Assembly (NCBI GenBank): GCA_000961595.1
Contig: LADO01000038.1
Span: forward strand, 1 to 36,811
Reading direction: 5' to 3'
DNA length: 36,811 bases
From: Peptococcaceae bacterium BRH_c4b
GTDB lineage: Bacteria; Bacillota; Desulfotomaculia; Desulfotomaculales; Desulfocucumaceae
A program made the translations under genes and the position numbers. Of the stretch, positions 15,363 to 24,180 are shown in pieces (position 1 is the first letter of the stretch; every line of letters starts with the position of its first letter). Below the pieces are notes generated by a model, which did not search any database, was not told where the DNA came from, and saw nothing but the letters and a program-made list of their open reading frames with translations.

Positions 15363-15570
15363 CAGCAGCCGGCGCTATAAGTATTTGAAACGCCGTTTTT
15401 ACCTCCTTCCGGGATTTGGGATATAATATTATGCCGGATTAATAACCCGGACAGTATTAAAGATTAATATAAAAAAATAAATACAACTTTAATTTTCATA
15501 TATTGATTTTAATATGTCAAGGGGAAAAAGGCATAGTGTCATTTTTTAGTTATGACCGACCAGAAACAGG

Positions 15571-15608
15571 AAAGCTCCCTCAGGGTCATACCCTGTGGGA
15601 GCTTTTTT
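15571..15608. terminator. terminator between ymxH and dapB
   Basis: AAAGCTCCC / GGGAGCTTT with inner AGGGT/ACCCT, then TTTTTT on the plus strand and TTTCC on the minus strand. It lies 12 nt past the ymxH stop, so it probably ends that transcript; dapB would then have its own promoter in the following 200 bp. Confidence 0.65.
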
Positions 15609-15619
15609 AATGTTTTAGC

Positions 15620-15889
15620 TTATAGCGAGTAGCGGTGAAAATTCAAATTTGTTTGATCAAGATCCACTATGATGACCTCATGCCCTATTTTTTTTACCGA
15701 GTCCCAGGGAATAATCATATTCTGCTTCTCAGCCCAGAAACTTATGAGATTGCCCCGCCTGGGGATAATTATGGAGCGCACCTGGCCGGAATCTTCATCT
15801 ATGGCGAGATCGCTTTCTCCTACTACACCCAACCTTGCGCCATTACAAATATTAATTATTTCTTTTCCCGCCAGTTCTGCCATGCGCAA
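15620..15889 (-). CDS. ymxH: YlmC/YmxH family PRC-barrel protein
   Basis: 89 residues, one PRC-barrel: MAELAGKEIINICNGARLGVVGESDLAID ... GQVRSIIIPRRG ... IIPWDSVKKIGHEVIIVDL. Members of this family are sporulation-associated but of unknown function, and regularly lie next to the M16 peptidase gene in spore formers. The start is TTG 15887-15889, spaced 6 nt from GAGGTGG; the ATG two codons later is the alternative. Confidence 0.85.
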   Translation of the reverse strand: MRMAELAGKEIINICNGARLGVVGESDLAIDEDSGQVRSIIIPRRGNLISFWAEKQNMIIPWDSVKKIGHEVIIVDLDQTNLNFHRYSL

Positions 15890-15915
15890 TTTCTACCACC
15901 TCACACCTTTAGTGG

Positions 15916-16251
15916 TCAAAATTTGTGTTTCATTTGCCAGAGTCTGATCAAAAATGGCTGCATAATAGCCAGGGTAAAGGAAAACGCAGCCAGCGGCTCC
16001 AGCTCAAGTTTAAGCAGGTTTATTTTACCGGGCAACTGTACCTCCATAAATGAAAACAACATAACCAGGGAAAGGTAAATCCCTCCTGCGGTGCCGATCA
16101 GATTAGCAATGGCCTGGGATAGAGGGGACGATTTGGTCTCGGAACCATCCCACGCCCTCTCCCGGATCTCCTTAATCCTAATCCTTTCTCTGACGGATAT
16201 AAGTATCAGAGCCAGTACCGCAACAACAATAATTAACGTCCCCGCAAACAT
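15916..16251 (-). CDS. hypothetical membrane protein
   Basis: 111 residues. N-terminal membrane segment at about 3-21 (AGTLIIVVAVLALILISV), a charged stretch (RERIRIKEIRERAW), then two more hydrophobic segments at about 46-70 and 86-105 ending WQMKHKF. DUF6249-like layout, not assigned. The start ATG 16249-16251 follows AGAGGGGGTG; the longer upstream frame overlaps a terminator and is rejected. It lies between the M16 peptidase and ymxH, where most spore formers have no gene. Confidence 0.6.
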   Translation of the reverse strand: MFAGTLIIVVAVLALILISVRERIRIKEIRERAWDGSETKSSPLSQAIANLIGTAGGIYLSLVMLFSFMEVQLPGKINLLKLELEPLAAFSFTLAIMQPFLIRLWQMKHKF

Positions 16252-16317
16252 TGTCCCACCCCCTCTAAAATTATATTGGTCAGGGATGGCTTCTATACCA
16301 GATAAAGGGTACATGAA

Positions 16318-16347
16318 CGCAAAAAAAAATCCCGGCTTGAACGCCGG
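16318..16347 (-). terminator. terminator of the M16 peptidase gene
   Basis: On the minus strand CCCGGC-GTTCAA-GCCGGG is followed by A and a run of nine T. Typical intrinsic terminator, about 20 nt past the stop. Confidence 0.85.
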
Positions 16348-16364
16348 GCCGAGTAATTCAATGT

Positions 16365-17630
16365 TTATGGGATTATCCTGCCCGCTGCAACCTCCAGGAG
16401 CTTGCAGTCATCCCATGGACCCACGCTGGCCAGAGAGAAAAGCTCCGGCCGCAGCATTTCATTGGCAAGAAGTATGATATCTTCGTCTGTTACCCTTTCC
16501 ACCCTGGCTACAATTTCCTCCGGTGGAATCACCTTCCGCAGATACAACTGCGACTTGCCCAGCCTGCTCATGCGGGTGTTTACACTTTCAAGGCTTAAAA
16601 GCAAATTACCTTTCAGCTGATCCTTGGCCCGGCGAAGCTCCTGACCAGTCACGCCGTTTTTCTGTATGTCCCGCACCTCTTTAAAAATCAATTCCATGGC
16701 CGGCTCCACGTTTTGTTTGGACAGTCCGGCATATATGCAGAACAGCCCCGCGTCGTGATAAGAGCTGTGATAAGAATATACTGAATAAACCAGGCCCCTT
16801 TGTTCCCTTATTTCCTGAAATAGCCTGGAGCTTAAGCCCCCGCCTAAAATTGTATTTACCAACTGGAATACGTATATTTTCTCGTGGTCCAAGGGCAAGC
16901 CCGGTGCACCGGCACAGATATGCACCTGCTCGGTATCCTTGCTCTTGCAGGTAACCTCCCTTTTGGGAGCCGGAGCCAGCAGCGTCCTGGAATTAGCCGT
17001 GCCTCTTACATTATCGAAGACAAGTTTTATTTTATCTTCCACCGCTTGATGATCAATATTTCCCGCTACGGAAACCACCATATTTGACGGTACGTAATGT
17101 TTGGCATAATAAGACATGATTTCGTCCCGGGTCATTTTCCCTATCACTTCAGCCTTGCCGATAATGGGTCTGCCTAGGGCATGCCCCTGCCAGAGTGTGC
17201 TGGCGAATATATCGTGCACCAGTTCGTCCGGGGCATCCTCATACATTTTAATTTCTTCAATGATGACATTTTTCTCTCTGTCTATGTCCTGAGCCGCAAA
17301 ACGGGAATGAAAAATCATATCGGTGAGCACGTCCAGGGCCAGATCGAAATGCTCATCCAACACCTTGGCGTAATAGCAAGTATATTCCTTAGTGGTAAAG
17401 GCATTCAGCTGTCCACCTACCGCATCCAGGGCCTCGGCAATTTGTTTGGCAGTACGATTTTCCGTCCCCTTGAACATCAGGTGTTCTATAAAGTGAGATA
17501 TGCCGCTAACCGATGTATCCTCATACCTGGAGCCAACGTTCACCCAAATCCCCACCGCCACCGAACGGACATGGGGAACATCTTCCGTCAAAAGGGATAC
17601 CCCGTTTTCAAAAATTGTTTTGCGAATCAT
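16365..17630 (-). CDS. mlpA: M16-family zinc peptidase (MlpA/YmxG type)
   Basis: 421 residues. The inverted zinc motif is HFIEH (His46, Glu49, His50), with the third ligand in EEIKMYEDAPDE about 76 residues later. The second half is the non-catalytic M16 C domain (ILGGGLSSRLFQEIREQRGLVYSVYSYHSSYHDAGLF). The start ATG 17628-17630 follows GAGGAGG by 6 nt; an ATG five codons upstream overlaps that site and is not used. The location between the ylxY-like gene and ymxH matches Bacillus ymxG. It is probably a cytosolic peptidase; substrate unknown. Confidence 0.9.
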   Translation of the reverse strand: MIRKTIFENGVSLLTEDVPHVRSVAVGIWVNVGSRYEDTSVSGISHFIEHLMFKGTENRTAKQIAEALDAVGGQLNAFTTKEYTCYYAKVLDEHFDLALDVLTDMIFHSRFAAQDIDREKNVIIEEIKMYEDAPDELVHDIFASTLWQGHALGRPIIGKAEVIGKMTRDEIMSYYAKHYVPSNMVVSVAGNIDHQAVEDKIKLVFDNVRGTANSRTLLAPAPKREVTCKSKDTEQVHICAGAPGLPLDHEKIYVFQLVNTILGGGLSSRLFQEIREQRGLVYSVYSYHSSYHDAGLFCIYAGLSKQNVEPAMELIFKEVRDIQKNGVTGQELRRAKDQLKGNLLLSLESVNTRMSRLGKSQLYLRKVIPPEEIVARVERVTDEDIILLANEMLRPELFSLASVGPWDDCKLLEVAAGRIIP

Positions 17631-17715
17631 CAAGAGCCTCCTCATCGAGCTGCAGAACGTTTTAACCGTAAAAAATTCGCTTAAAAAAACTTTTTTCCTC
17701 TATTTTCGATATATT

Positions 17716-18459
17716 TTATTGCGAACCCGTGTCCTCTGTGTGCAGATGTTCCAGCATTCCAGACACCGTCACAAAATTGTAGCCCTTTTCCCGCAAACTT
17801 TTAATCATCTCGGGCAATGCCTGCACCGTGGGCCCGGTAGGATGCATCAGGACAATAGTACCGTTTTCAGCTTTATTCAACACCCGGCTAACGATTGTCT
17901 CCGGAGCGGGGCGCTGCCAGTCAATGGTGTCAACGGACCAGAGTATGGTGTTATAACCAGCCTCCCCGGCCGCCTGCAAAACAGCGGGACCCCTCTCGCC
18001 GTAGGGTGGCGCGAACAATTTAGGTCTCGTTCCGGTAACCTGATAAATCAGTGCCTCGGCCTTTTGTATTTCTTTTAAATTTGCTGATTTGGAAAGACTG
18101 TCGGGATGCGGGTGAGAGTAGCCGTGGCTGCCTATTTCATTACCGCCCCGCTGTATATTTTGGGTGATCCCGGGAAATTTTTTGACCCAGATACCGCCCA
18201 TAAAAAATGTGGCCTTAACATTATTTTCCTTTAGAATATCCAACAACCCCGGTATATACTCCTCCCCCCAGAAAACATTAAAAGTAAGCGCTATTTCATT
18301 ATAGCGGCTATCCCCGTGGTATACTGGCTGCCCCATGAAAACCGGCTGGGACCGGCCATTGTACAGGGAGTACATTCCCCCGGCAAAAAGCAGGGCGGCA
18401 ATAACCAGCAAAAGAGCCCTTTTCCGGGCCTTACGCCTGTCAACAATATAAAAGCGCAA
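17716..18459 (-). CDS. ylxY: YlxY-type polysaccharide deacetylase-like protein
   Basis: 247 residues: a basic start and one signal-anchor segment (about 14-32), then a NodB-like domain from about 52. The usual TFDDGP motif reads ALTFNVFWGEEY, so the catalytic Asp is Asn, as in the YlxY/PdaB-like group; SHGYSHPHP retains the metal His pair, and APPYGERGPAVLQ and LMHPTG follow. It is predicted to face the cell wall or the forespore side and is possibly not an active deacetylase. The start is TTG 18457-18459 with a G-rich site upstream. In related genomes pnp lies upstream; here a chemoreceptor gene does. Confidence 0.82.
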   Translation of the reverse strand: MRFYIVDRRKARKRALLLVIAALLFAGGMYSLYNGRSQPVFMGQPVYHGDSRYNEIALTFNVFWGEEYIPGLLDILKENNVKATFFMGGIWVKKFPGITQNIQRGGNEIGSHGYSHPHPDSLSKSANLKEIQKAEALIYQVTGTRPKLFAPPYGERGPAVLQAAGEAGYNTILWSVDTIDWQRPAPETIVSRVLNKAENGTIVLMHPTGPTVQALPEMIKSLREKGYNFVTVSGMLEHLHTEDTGSQ

Positions 18460-18557
18460 CCTTTACGTCACCCCTTTCTATAATGGCATAATAAAAACTA
18501 TGCGCTTTTACACCCCAACATGGCAAAAATGTTTACATTTATTATTTACCCGGATAA

Positions 18558-18597
18558 AAAAAATAACATGTTCCGGTTATTTTCATACCGGACATGT
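18558..18597 (-). terminator. terminator of the chemoreceptor gene
   Basis: On the minus strand ACATGT-CCGGT pairs with ACCGGAACATGT and is followed by TATTTTTTTT, about 75 nt past the stop. Confidence 0.75.
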
Positions 18598-18671
18598 CTA
18601 TATCTTATCCCCAGGCTTCGCCTGTCGTGATTATTTAATTTAACCAAAACAGAGATGAAATAGGGGAGAAC

Positions 18672-20234
18672 CTAAGGCAGCTTAAATTTTCCGGCAATAC
18701 TCTCAAGCTCCGTTGCCAACTGGGCTAAATCACTAGAGGTGGAAGAGACCTCCTCCATGGTGGCTGTTTGCTCCTGCGAAGCCGCAGCAACGTTTTGCAC
18801 CGAGGAAGACATGTCTTCCATGGCCGTGACTGCCATCTGTATTTCTTCCGCCAGGCTATGTACGGCAATAATGATGCTCTCGAAGGTTTCACCCATCTTT
18901 TTCACGGTAACAGCGCCTTCTTCCACCTTTGAAGCCGCCTCGGCCATGCTTTGTACACCTTTACCGGATTCTTTTTGAATATTAGCGATAAGATTGTATA
19001 TTTCTTTGGCCGCACTGGATGACTCTTCGGCCAGCTTTCTTACTTCTTCAGCCACCACCGCAAAGCCCCTGCCCTGCTCCCCCGCCCTTGCTGCTTCGAT
19101 GGCGGCATTTAAGGCAAGCAGGTTTGTCTGATCGGCTATCTGAGTAATAAGTTCTACAATCTGCGATATTTTTTCAGCGGATTGGTTCAGCCCATTGATT
19201 ACCTCTCTGCTATAGTCGGTGGCGTCCTGTATTTCCTCCATTTGCACGGTCACCTTACTGATGCCCTCACTGCCTTCTTTGGCATAGCCCGACGCTGCCC
19301 TGGAAGATTCCGCCATATGCCTGGCATTGGAGGTAACCTGTTCCACCTTTGCGGCTACATTGTTGATGTTGGCTGCAGTATCCGTAGCTCCTTCGGCAAC
19401 ATTTTCCGCACTGGCCGACAACTGGGCCGACGAAGCGGCAAGTGTCTGGGATTTCTCCACCAGTTGCCGAACAATTTTCCTTAAATTCGTCTGCATCTGG
19501 TTGAATGCCCCGGCCATCCTCATTATTTCGTCCCTGCTTCTGACCGATATCTCACTACCGGTCAGATCCCCTCCGGCTATCAGGGATGCCTTTGCGGAAA
19601 CCAATTGAACAGGACCGGCAATTAAACGGATAAGCAGTAAGGCTACTGCAAACGCAAAAATCAGGGATAAACCAGCAGCAGCCAACGCCCAGTAACGAAT
19701 ATTGCCCACGCTGGCTGCAGTGTCGTTTATTTCTTTGCCCAGTATATTCTCACGGGCTTTTCTCATTTCGTCAGCCATACTGTTTAACTCACTGGTCAGT
19801 GGTACTCCCTCCGTGCGGGCCACTTTTATTGCCTCCTCATTCCTGCCGTCTTTAACGAGGGGAATAAGTTTATTCGAGCATACGTCAACAAACCTGTCCT
19901 GAAGTTCTTTTAACTTAACAGCCTTATCCCTATTGCTGGCCACTTTTGCTGTATCGATCAGGTTTTGTATAATATCCTTGTTTTCAGCGGCATATTTTTC
20001 AAACGCCTGTACGTATGCATCTTCCCTGTAATACAGAAACCCCCGAATGCTGGCCGTTTGCATCGCCATATTATAAGCGATGCGAGAATACTGGTTATTT
20101 CTATTAAATTGGTGTGGAATGTCCATTACCTGTCTCCGGGCACTGGTAGCATGACTGTAAATTATTCCTGCCGCCACGGCAAAAATAAAAGTGATTAAAA
20201 CACAACCAGAGATAATCTTTGCCTTTAAAGACAA
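18672..20234 (-). CDS. methyl-accepting chemotaxis protein
   Basis: 520 residues. TM1 about 7-28, an extracytoplasmic helical domain (about 30-178, four-helix-bundle type), TM2 about 181-203, HAMP about 205-260, then a long coiled-coil signalling domain whose tip is [21 protein letters not shown] followed by [16 protein letters not shown]. This is the standard design for sensing small ligands and controlling CheA. The start is TTG 20232-20234 with GAGGAGGG about 6 nt upstream. No CheW or CheA lies nearby. The following gene upstream encodes a c-di-GMP protein, so the two may form a motility/lifestyle unit. Confidence 0.93.
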   Translation of the reverse strand: MSLKAKIISGCVLITFIFAVAAGIIYSHATSARRQVMDIPHQFNRNNQYSRIAYNMAMQTASIRGFLYYREDAYVQAFEKYAAENKDIIQNLIDTAKVASNRDKAVKLKELQDRFVDVCSNKLIPLVKDGRNEEAIKVARTEGVPLTSELNSMADEMRKARENILGKEINDTAASVGNIRYWALAAAGLSLIFAFAVALLLIRLIAGPVQLVSAKASLIAGGDLTGSEISVRSRDEIMRMAGAFNQMQTNLRKIVRQLVEKSQTLAASSAQLSASAENVAEGATDTAANINNVAAKVEQVTSNARHMAESSRAASGYAKEGSEGISKVTVQMEEIQDATDYSREVINGLNQSAEKISQIVELITQIADQTNLLALNAAIEAARAGEQGRGFAVVAEEVRKLAEESSSAAKEIYNLIANIQKESGKGVQSMAEAASKVEEGAVTVKKMGETFESIIIAVHSLAEEIQMAVTAMEDMSSSVQNVAAASQEQTATMEEVSSTSSDLAQLATELESIAGKFKLP

Positions 20235-20270
20235 ATTAATCCCTCCTCGAATTGCTTATATTTCTACTAG

Positions 20271-22442
20271 CTAGCAATTTGCATCCTCATTAAAAAGAGT
20301 AAAGCCGTAACTATTTTGCAAGCTGGAAACAGTCTTGATAAAGACATCCGCGATATCCGGATCAAACTGTGTTCCTTTACAGCTTTCTAATTCCTTTAGC
20401 GCGCAAATAAAATCTTTCGATTTCCGGTAAGGCCTGACATTGGTCATGGCATCAAAGCTGTCCACGACTGAGAGCACCCGAGACCCTAGAGGAATTTCCT
20501 CACCTTTCAGGCCTGCCGGATATCCTTTGCCGTCAAACCTTTCATGATGGTGTAAAATCAGAAAAACAACGTACTCCAGTTTTTCTATGGTCTGCACCAT
20601 TTCCGCACCCCATTTCGGATGTTGTTTAACAATAGACCACTCTTCCGGGGTAAGTTGACTGATTTTGTTTAATATATAGCGGGGGATTTCAATTTTACCT
20701 ACATCGTGTAAAAGGGCTGCAAGTTTTACGTCCCTTGCCTGTTCCTCGTTCAGGTTCAGGTTCCGCAACAGCAGTCCCGCATAATCCGCCACCTTTACCA
20801 AATGCATATATGTTTCCGTATCCTTAGCCTTAATGATGCCGAGTACGGTTTGGACGGCATTATACAGCTTTATATCTGTTTCTTGCAATTCATGCTGAAA
20901 ATCTTGTGCAACCGGAATCTGCGCCCTCACTATACTCTTTTTACGGCGTTTAGACCGGTACATATCTTCATCGGCTATGGTTATCAGTTCTTCGGCTGTT
21001 TTTGCATTGTCAGGAAAAACAGCTATGCCAAGGCTTACGGTGATTTTACCCCTGGGCATAATATTTCTGTTGGGAAAAGTATGGTTTTCCACCGTATAAC
21101 ACAGTCTTTCCGCCAGCTTCTGGGCTGTCTCCCGGCCTGCATTGGGCAGAATCACCGCAAATTCATCACCCCCGTACCTTCCCAGAGTGTCTGTCTCCCT
21201 GACACATTTATTAATTAGCTGGCTAAACCGGTATAAAAAGTCATCCCCGGCCAGGTGGCCGAACCAATCATTATAAAATTTAAAATCATCTATATCCATC
21301 AGGAAAAAAGCAAGCGAATAATTATTGGCGGTGGCATTTTCAATCTCTTCCTTAAGCCTGCTTTTTAAATAACTCTGGTTATAAAGCCCCGTCAGACCGT
21401 CTCGCAAGGTCATTGCATACAGTTTTTCCTCCAGAATCTTTCTTTCGGAGATATCCCTTGCTACGATCAGAACCCCGCACGGCGCATGGTTATCCAGGGG
21501 CAAACAATCCACATTCAGCACGCACTTCCAGCCGTCCCCGTCAGCATAGGGCCTTTCCAGGTTACAAATGCCTATGCCTGTGGCATTGACCCTCGCCACA
21601 GGCAATTCCAAATCGATAAGCTTGCCTTTCCCCAGAACATCATTGTATTTTTTGTTGATTACCTCGTCCCCGACACCGAAAACGTTTTGGGCCGTATCGT
21701 TAACCGAGGTAATCCTGCCTTTTTCGTCTATGGTAACTGCTATATTTCTGGTTGTTTTCAAGATGCCGTTATATATTTTGTGGTTTTTGATAAACCTCGA
21801 ACCCATGGTAAAGCTCAGGATCAGCCCTAGAGTTAACCCTACCAGGCTGAAGATTTCCGTGGTGCGGGTGGCGCTTGTACTGTTCTCCAGCGCGGCGGTC
21901 AGTATCGACAAGGTATCCCTTTGCCTTAAGGTCTGTATACTGGTGGCTAAATCCAGAAGGCGACCTTGTTGATTAATTATTTTTTGTTTAATATCAGCCG
22001 GTATCTCCCTACCCCCGGATATATTTGGCACTACATACTTTTCACAGGTTTGAACGTAGTCGTCATAAGAGGTTTTTAGCTGCCTGGCTATAGGTTTCCT
22101 TGAATCCCTTATGACTTTTATCAATTCCTGCTGGGCTGAGGAGTTTGCCCCGGTATAACTGCGGAACTCCGTCAGATATTGCCCTTTTCCGGTTAACATG
22201 TAAGAATTTAAGGCTGACGACTGCTGTAATATATGCTCTTTAATTTCCGATATTTTGATAATTTTATTTACCTGCATTGTAACTACATCAAACTGCAACT
22301 GGATGTTATGTATTTTCCAAACAATCAACATGGCCATAGCGGTGGCTATAATCACCACGCTTAAAAAAACTGCGGTCATATATTTGTTAATAAACTCCCA
22401 CAACTTATACCCCCCCAAATGTGCCATTGTCGCTTTTTTCAT
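20271..22442 (-). CDS. membrane PAS-GGDEF-HD-GYP c-di-GMP protein
   Basis: 723 residues. TM1 about 23-43, an external helical domain (44-195), TM2 about 197-215, PAS about 225-335, GGDEF domain about 340-505 with intact GGDEF (424-428) and an inhibitory RxxD site (415-418), then HD-GYP about 530-710 with LLHDVGKIEIP (His579-Asp580), HHHERFDGKGYP (631-642). It could both make and degrade c-di-GMP. The ATG at 22440-22442 has no ribosome binding site and lies inside the small upstream ORF (22405-22608), so translation is probably coupled. The 3' end lies 37 bp from the chemoreceptor start. Confidence 0.93.
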   Translation of the reverse strand: MKKATMAHLGGYKLWEFINKYMTAVFLSVVIIATAMAMLIVWKIHNIQLQFDVVTMQVNKIIKISEIKEHILQQSSALNSYMLTGKGQYLTEFRSYTGANSSAQQELIKVIRDSRKPIARQLKTSYDDYVQTCEKYVVPNISGGREIPADIKQKIINQQGRLLDLATSIQTLRQRDTLSILTAALENSTSATRTTEIFSLVGLTLGLILSFTMGSRFIKNHKIYNGILKTTRNIAVTIDEKGRITSVNDTAQNVFGVGDEVINKKYNDVLGKGKLIDLELPVARVNATGIGICNLERPYADGDGWKCVLNVDCLPLDNHAPCGVLIVARDISERKILEEKLYAMTLRDGLTGLYNQSYLKSRLKEEIENATANNYSLAFFLMDIDDFKFYNDWFGHLAGDDFLYRFSQLINKCVRETDTLGRYGGDEFAVILPNAGRETAQKLAERLCYTVENHTFPNRNIMPRGKITVSLGIAVFPDNAKTAEELITIADEDMYRSKRRKKSIVRAQIPVAQDFQHELQETDIKLYNAVQTVLGIIKAKDTETYMHLVKVADYAGLLLRNLNLNEEQARDVKLAALLHDVGKIEIPRYILNKISQLTPEEWSIVKQHPKWGAEMVQTIEKLEYVVFLILHHHERFDGKGYPAGLKGEEIPLGSRVLSVVDSFDAMTNVRPYRKSKDFICALKELESCKGTQFDPDIADVFIKTVSSLQNSYGFTLFNEDANC

Positions 22443-22608
22443 TAAACAGAAATTTTTTGTGTAAAATTTCGACTATCCTCCTCACCTCTCTTTCCACGTA
22501 TTCCTGGGATTCCGGACTGGATTGAGTTAATTTAAACAGTCCGTAAATTACTGTTATGGCGTTTATTATATCTTCAGCCATGATTTGGAAGTTTTCCCTC
22601 TGTTCCAA
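22405..22608 (-). CDS. small hypothetical protein coupled to the c-di-GMP gene
   Basis: 67 residues, largely helical and acidic: ENFQIMAEDIINAITVIYGLF, SPESQEYVEREVRRIVEILHKKF. No family recognised; it has the look of a short two-helix protein. The start is TTG 22606-22608, 9 nt from AAAGGAGG. Its last 38 bp overlap the start of the GGDEF/HD-GYP gene in another frame, so it probably drives that gene's translation and may be a partner. The tail (NGTFGGV) is read through the overlap and ends in a G7 run. Confidence 0.6.
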   Translation of the reverse strand: MEQRENFQIMAEDIINAITVIYGLFKLTQSSPESQEYVEREVRRIVEILHKKFLFNEKSDNGTFGGV

Positions 22609-22982
22609 AGGGCATTACCTCCTTTGTTTTATCACTACAAAACCACGTTTATTTTGTGATTATTTTCACTTTTTATGGTACGTTTTGTCATCATTTTCTT
22701 CCTTAAATTCCGGTGTATGTATTCAGCAATTATCTTCAATTATCGAATCCTGTTGCAATGCATTTGATAATAAGTCACTTAGTGTCCTTGTGTTAGTACA
22801 TTAGTTCACATACAAAAACAAAAACATCTTCCGGGGTTTTATTTATTTCTATGTAATGTGTATTTAGTCTAATTGTATAGGACTATATATACATTACATT
22901 ACCATGAGTTCCATTATTTTTCAACAAAATATAACAAAAATTTATGTTTTCATAAAGGCAACCTGTAGGACAGTATGCTTAT
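22609..22982. other. AT-rich intergenic region
   Basis: 374 bp between the GspE-like gene and the small ORF. Very AT-rich; it should contain the promoter for the c-di-GMP operon, but no convincing -35/-10 pair, riboswitch or terminator stands out. Nothing else seen. Confidence 0.4.
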
Positions 22983-24164
22983 TCATTCTTTACCAGTAAC
23001 TCTTTTTATTTCCTCTATGGAAATCAGACCCCGAGCTGCTTTTTCCATACCGTCCTCAAAAAGTGTTGCCATACCTTGCTTAACAGCTGCGTCCATAATT
23101 AATCGGGAGGAAGAATTTTTCCCCAACAAGTCCCTTATATCGTCAGCCACCACCAGTACTTCCTGAATCCCGGTTTGCCCGTGGTAACCGGTCCCGCCAC
23201 AATTGCTGCACATATCCGGATCCGCAGACTCCCAATCTCCACGGTCATAACGGGAACGTAAAGTATTTGATTGCTTTCCGGCTGTACCGCCGCAAGTGCA
23301 ACAGGTAACCCTGCAAAGACGTTGGGCTACCGCACCTAATACTGAAGACGCCACCCGGTAGGGCTCAATGCCCATCTCCAGCAGGCGGGTAAGCGTCCCG
23401 GCGGCATCCCCGGTGTGCAGGGTACTTAAAACCAGGTGGCCCGTTCCGGCCGCCCGGACAGCCAGATCCGCCGTTTCCCTGTCCCTGATTTCACCAACCA
23501 TAATAATATCCGGATCCTGCCTGAGCACAGCCCTCATGCCAACGGCAAAATCCAGGCCCGCCCTGACGTTAATCTGGGTTTGACTAATTCCCTCCAGCAC
23601 ATATTCTACAGGGTCTTCCACGGTCATAATATTCCTGTATCCGTTTTTCAGATTATTCAGCATGGCATACATGGTGGTAGTTTTGCCACTGCCGGTAGGC
23701 CCTGTAATTAATAAAAGGCCGTTACCGTTCATCATCTGTAAAATTTTCTGCATATTGTTGCCGGAAAACCCCAGGCTGCTCAAATCCAGCAGGGGGCCGT
23801 GCCTGTCCAGCAGGCGCAGCACCATCCGCTCACCCTCTATGGTGGGCTGGGTGGAAACTCTAATATCTATTTCCCGATTAAGATTACTAACCGTGGCCCT
23901 TCCATCCTGGGGCAGCCTGCTCTGGGCTATGTCCATGCCGGACAATATTTTAATTGCCGATACCAAAGGCAGGGCCACTTCCGCAGTTAATTTCCCAGCT
24001 GCCAGTAAAAGCCCGTCCACCCTGAAGCGCACTGCCATGCCACGAGCTGCGGGCTCCAGGTGAACGTCCGTAGCGCCTTTCTCCAGCGCCCGGCGCACTA
24101 TTTTATGAAATAGTTCCCCCATACCGGAATCCCCGGGAGTAAAATTAAAATAATCAGCTGCCAT
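22983..24164 (-). CDS. GspE/PilB-type secretion or pilus ATPase, short form
   Basis: 393 residues. It lacks the N-terminal MshEN domain of full PilB/GspE (about 560) and begins directly with the N2-like domain (ATDVHLEPAARGMAVRFRVDG). Walker A is GPTGSGKTTT (155-164), the Asp box EDPVEY, Walker B IIMVGEIRDRET, and a four-Cys zinc site CTCGG ... CSNCGGTGY. It powers type II/IV pilus-type assembly at the inner membrane, which needs platform and pilin proteins not present here. It starts 16 nt after aroB with GGTGAGG before the ATG, so it belongs to the aro transcript. aroKB-pilus neighbours are known in other phyla. Confidence 0.88.
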   Translation of the reverse strand: MAADYFNFTPGDSGMGELFHKIVRRALEKGATDVHLEPAARGMAVRFRVDGLLLAAGKLTAEVALPLVSAIKILSGMDIAQSRLPQDGRATVSNLNREIDIRVSTQPTIEGERMVLRLLDRHGPLLDLSSLGFSGNNMQKILQMMNGNGLLLITGPTGSGKTTTMYAMLNNLKNGYRNIMTVEDPVEYVLEGISQTQINVRAGLDFAVGMRAVLRQDPDIIMVGEIRDRETADLAVRAAGTGHLVLSTLHTGDAAGTLTRLLEMGIEPYRVASSVLGAVAQRLCRVTCCTCGGTAGKQSNTLRSRYDRGDWESADPDMCSNCGGTGYHGQTGIQEVLVVADDIRDLLGKNSSSRLIMDAAVKQGMATLFEDGMEKAARGLISIEEIKRVTGKE

Positions 24165-24180
24165 GCGGCCTCACCCTAAA

